This document shows positions 6,136-6,195 of a stretch of DNA of 6,195 bases, one piece after another. A program made the position numbers and the translations under genes. Positions within the stretch are counted from its first letter, which is position 1; every line of letters starts with the position of its first letter. The stretch is from an uncultured Bacillaceae bacterium (GTDB lineage Bacteria > Bacillota > Bacilli > Caldalkalibacillales > Caldalkalibacillaceae), in assembly GCA_937967685.1 (NCBI GenBank), contig CALBTX010000249.1, positions 1 through 6,195 of the forward strand, written 5' to 3'. The notes beneath the pieces are model-generated. The model ran no database searches. It saw only the letters and a list, made by a program, of their open reading frames with translations, and had not been told where the DNA came from.

Positions 6136-6175
6136 CGGTTACCGTTAACTTGGTCCAGCAACGGACCTCGTTTTT
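6131..6175 (+). terminator. Tandem hairpins with T-run, probable terminator of the carboxypeptidase-acetyltransferase unit
   Basis: The first hairpin is GTTAGCG (6131-6137) with CGTTAAC (6143-6149), seven pairs including one G-U, loop gttac; it contains the acetyltransferase stop codon TAG (6133-6135). The second is GGTCC (6152-6156) with GGACC (6163-6167), loop agcaac, followed by TCG and five T (6171-6175). The short second stem and the TCG before the T-run make it a modest intrinsic terminator. Confidence 0.45.
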
Positions 6176-6191
6176 ACTAACCTCGTTTTTT
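6165..6191. repeat. Short direct repeat ACCTCGTTTTT, two copies
   Basis: ACCTCGTTTTT occurs at 6165-6175 and again at 6180-6190 (with one more T at 6191), 15 bases apart. Each copy ends in a T-run, so it may give the terminator a second release point. More copies could follow beyond the window edge. Confidence 0.55.
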
Positions 6192-6195
6192 ATGA

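Noticed and set aside
6192..6195. ATG at the right edge as a next gene start
   Set aside because: It follows a T-run with no ribosome site, and only four bases are visible.

Overview
The window looks like a stretch of ordinary chromosome from a member of the Bacillaceae (Firmicutes) with a mid-range G+C content. This rests on strong purine-rich Shine-Dalgarno sequences, use of GTG and TTG as possible starts, a YndM-type DUF2512 membrane protein, a Bacillus-order (ligase then polymerase) LigD arrangement and a YpwA-like M32 carboxypeptidase. I see no rRNA, tRNA, CRISPR array, insertion sequence or phage gene, and no gene-free stretch longer than 300 bases.

Layout. At the left edge a few codons of an upstream reading frame end at a TAG (23-25). 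They look like the tail of a LigD ligase domain. The LigD polymerase domain follows in the same reading frame (38-964, +), so one amber codon separates two domains that are normally fused in Bacillus. It converges on a small single-pass membrane protein of unknown function (970-1236, -). That gene is divergent from a four-helix DUF2512 membrane protein (1425-1793, +). The gap between them holds a good extended -10 promoter for the minus strand, with a perfect 15-bp dyad in its spacer. Next comes a minus-strand two-gene unit read right to left: pncB (3841 to 2402), nicotinate phosphoribosyltransferase of NAD salvage, followed after about 20 bases by a MutT/MTH1-like Nudix hydrolase (2381 to 1848). 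A 170-bp divergent control region (3842-4011) with two dyads separates pncB from a plus-strand pair, an M32 metallocarboxypeptidase (4012-5550) and a RimJ/RimL-like GNAT acetyltransferase (5590-6135). The right end is a double hairpin with T-runs, probably the terminator of that pair.

How the genes work together. The polymerase domain belongs to bacterial non-homologous end joining with Ku and the ligase domain, which should lie to the left. pncB and the Nudix gene form a nucleotide-metabolism unit: one makes NaMN, the other probably removes damaged or unwanted nucleotides. The carboxypeptidase and acetyltransferase share a likely transcript but no evident pathway.

I found no clearly new system. 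The items most worth checking are the in-frame stop between the ligase and polymerase parts of LigD and the symmetric sequences placed exactly in the two divergent promoter regions.
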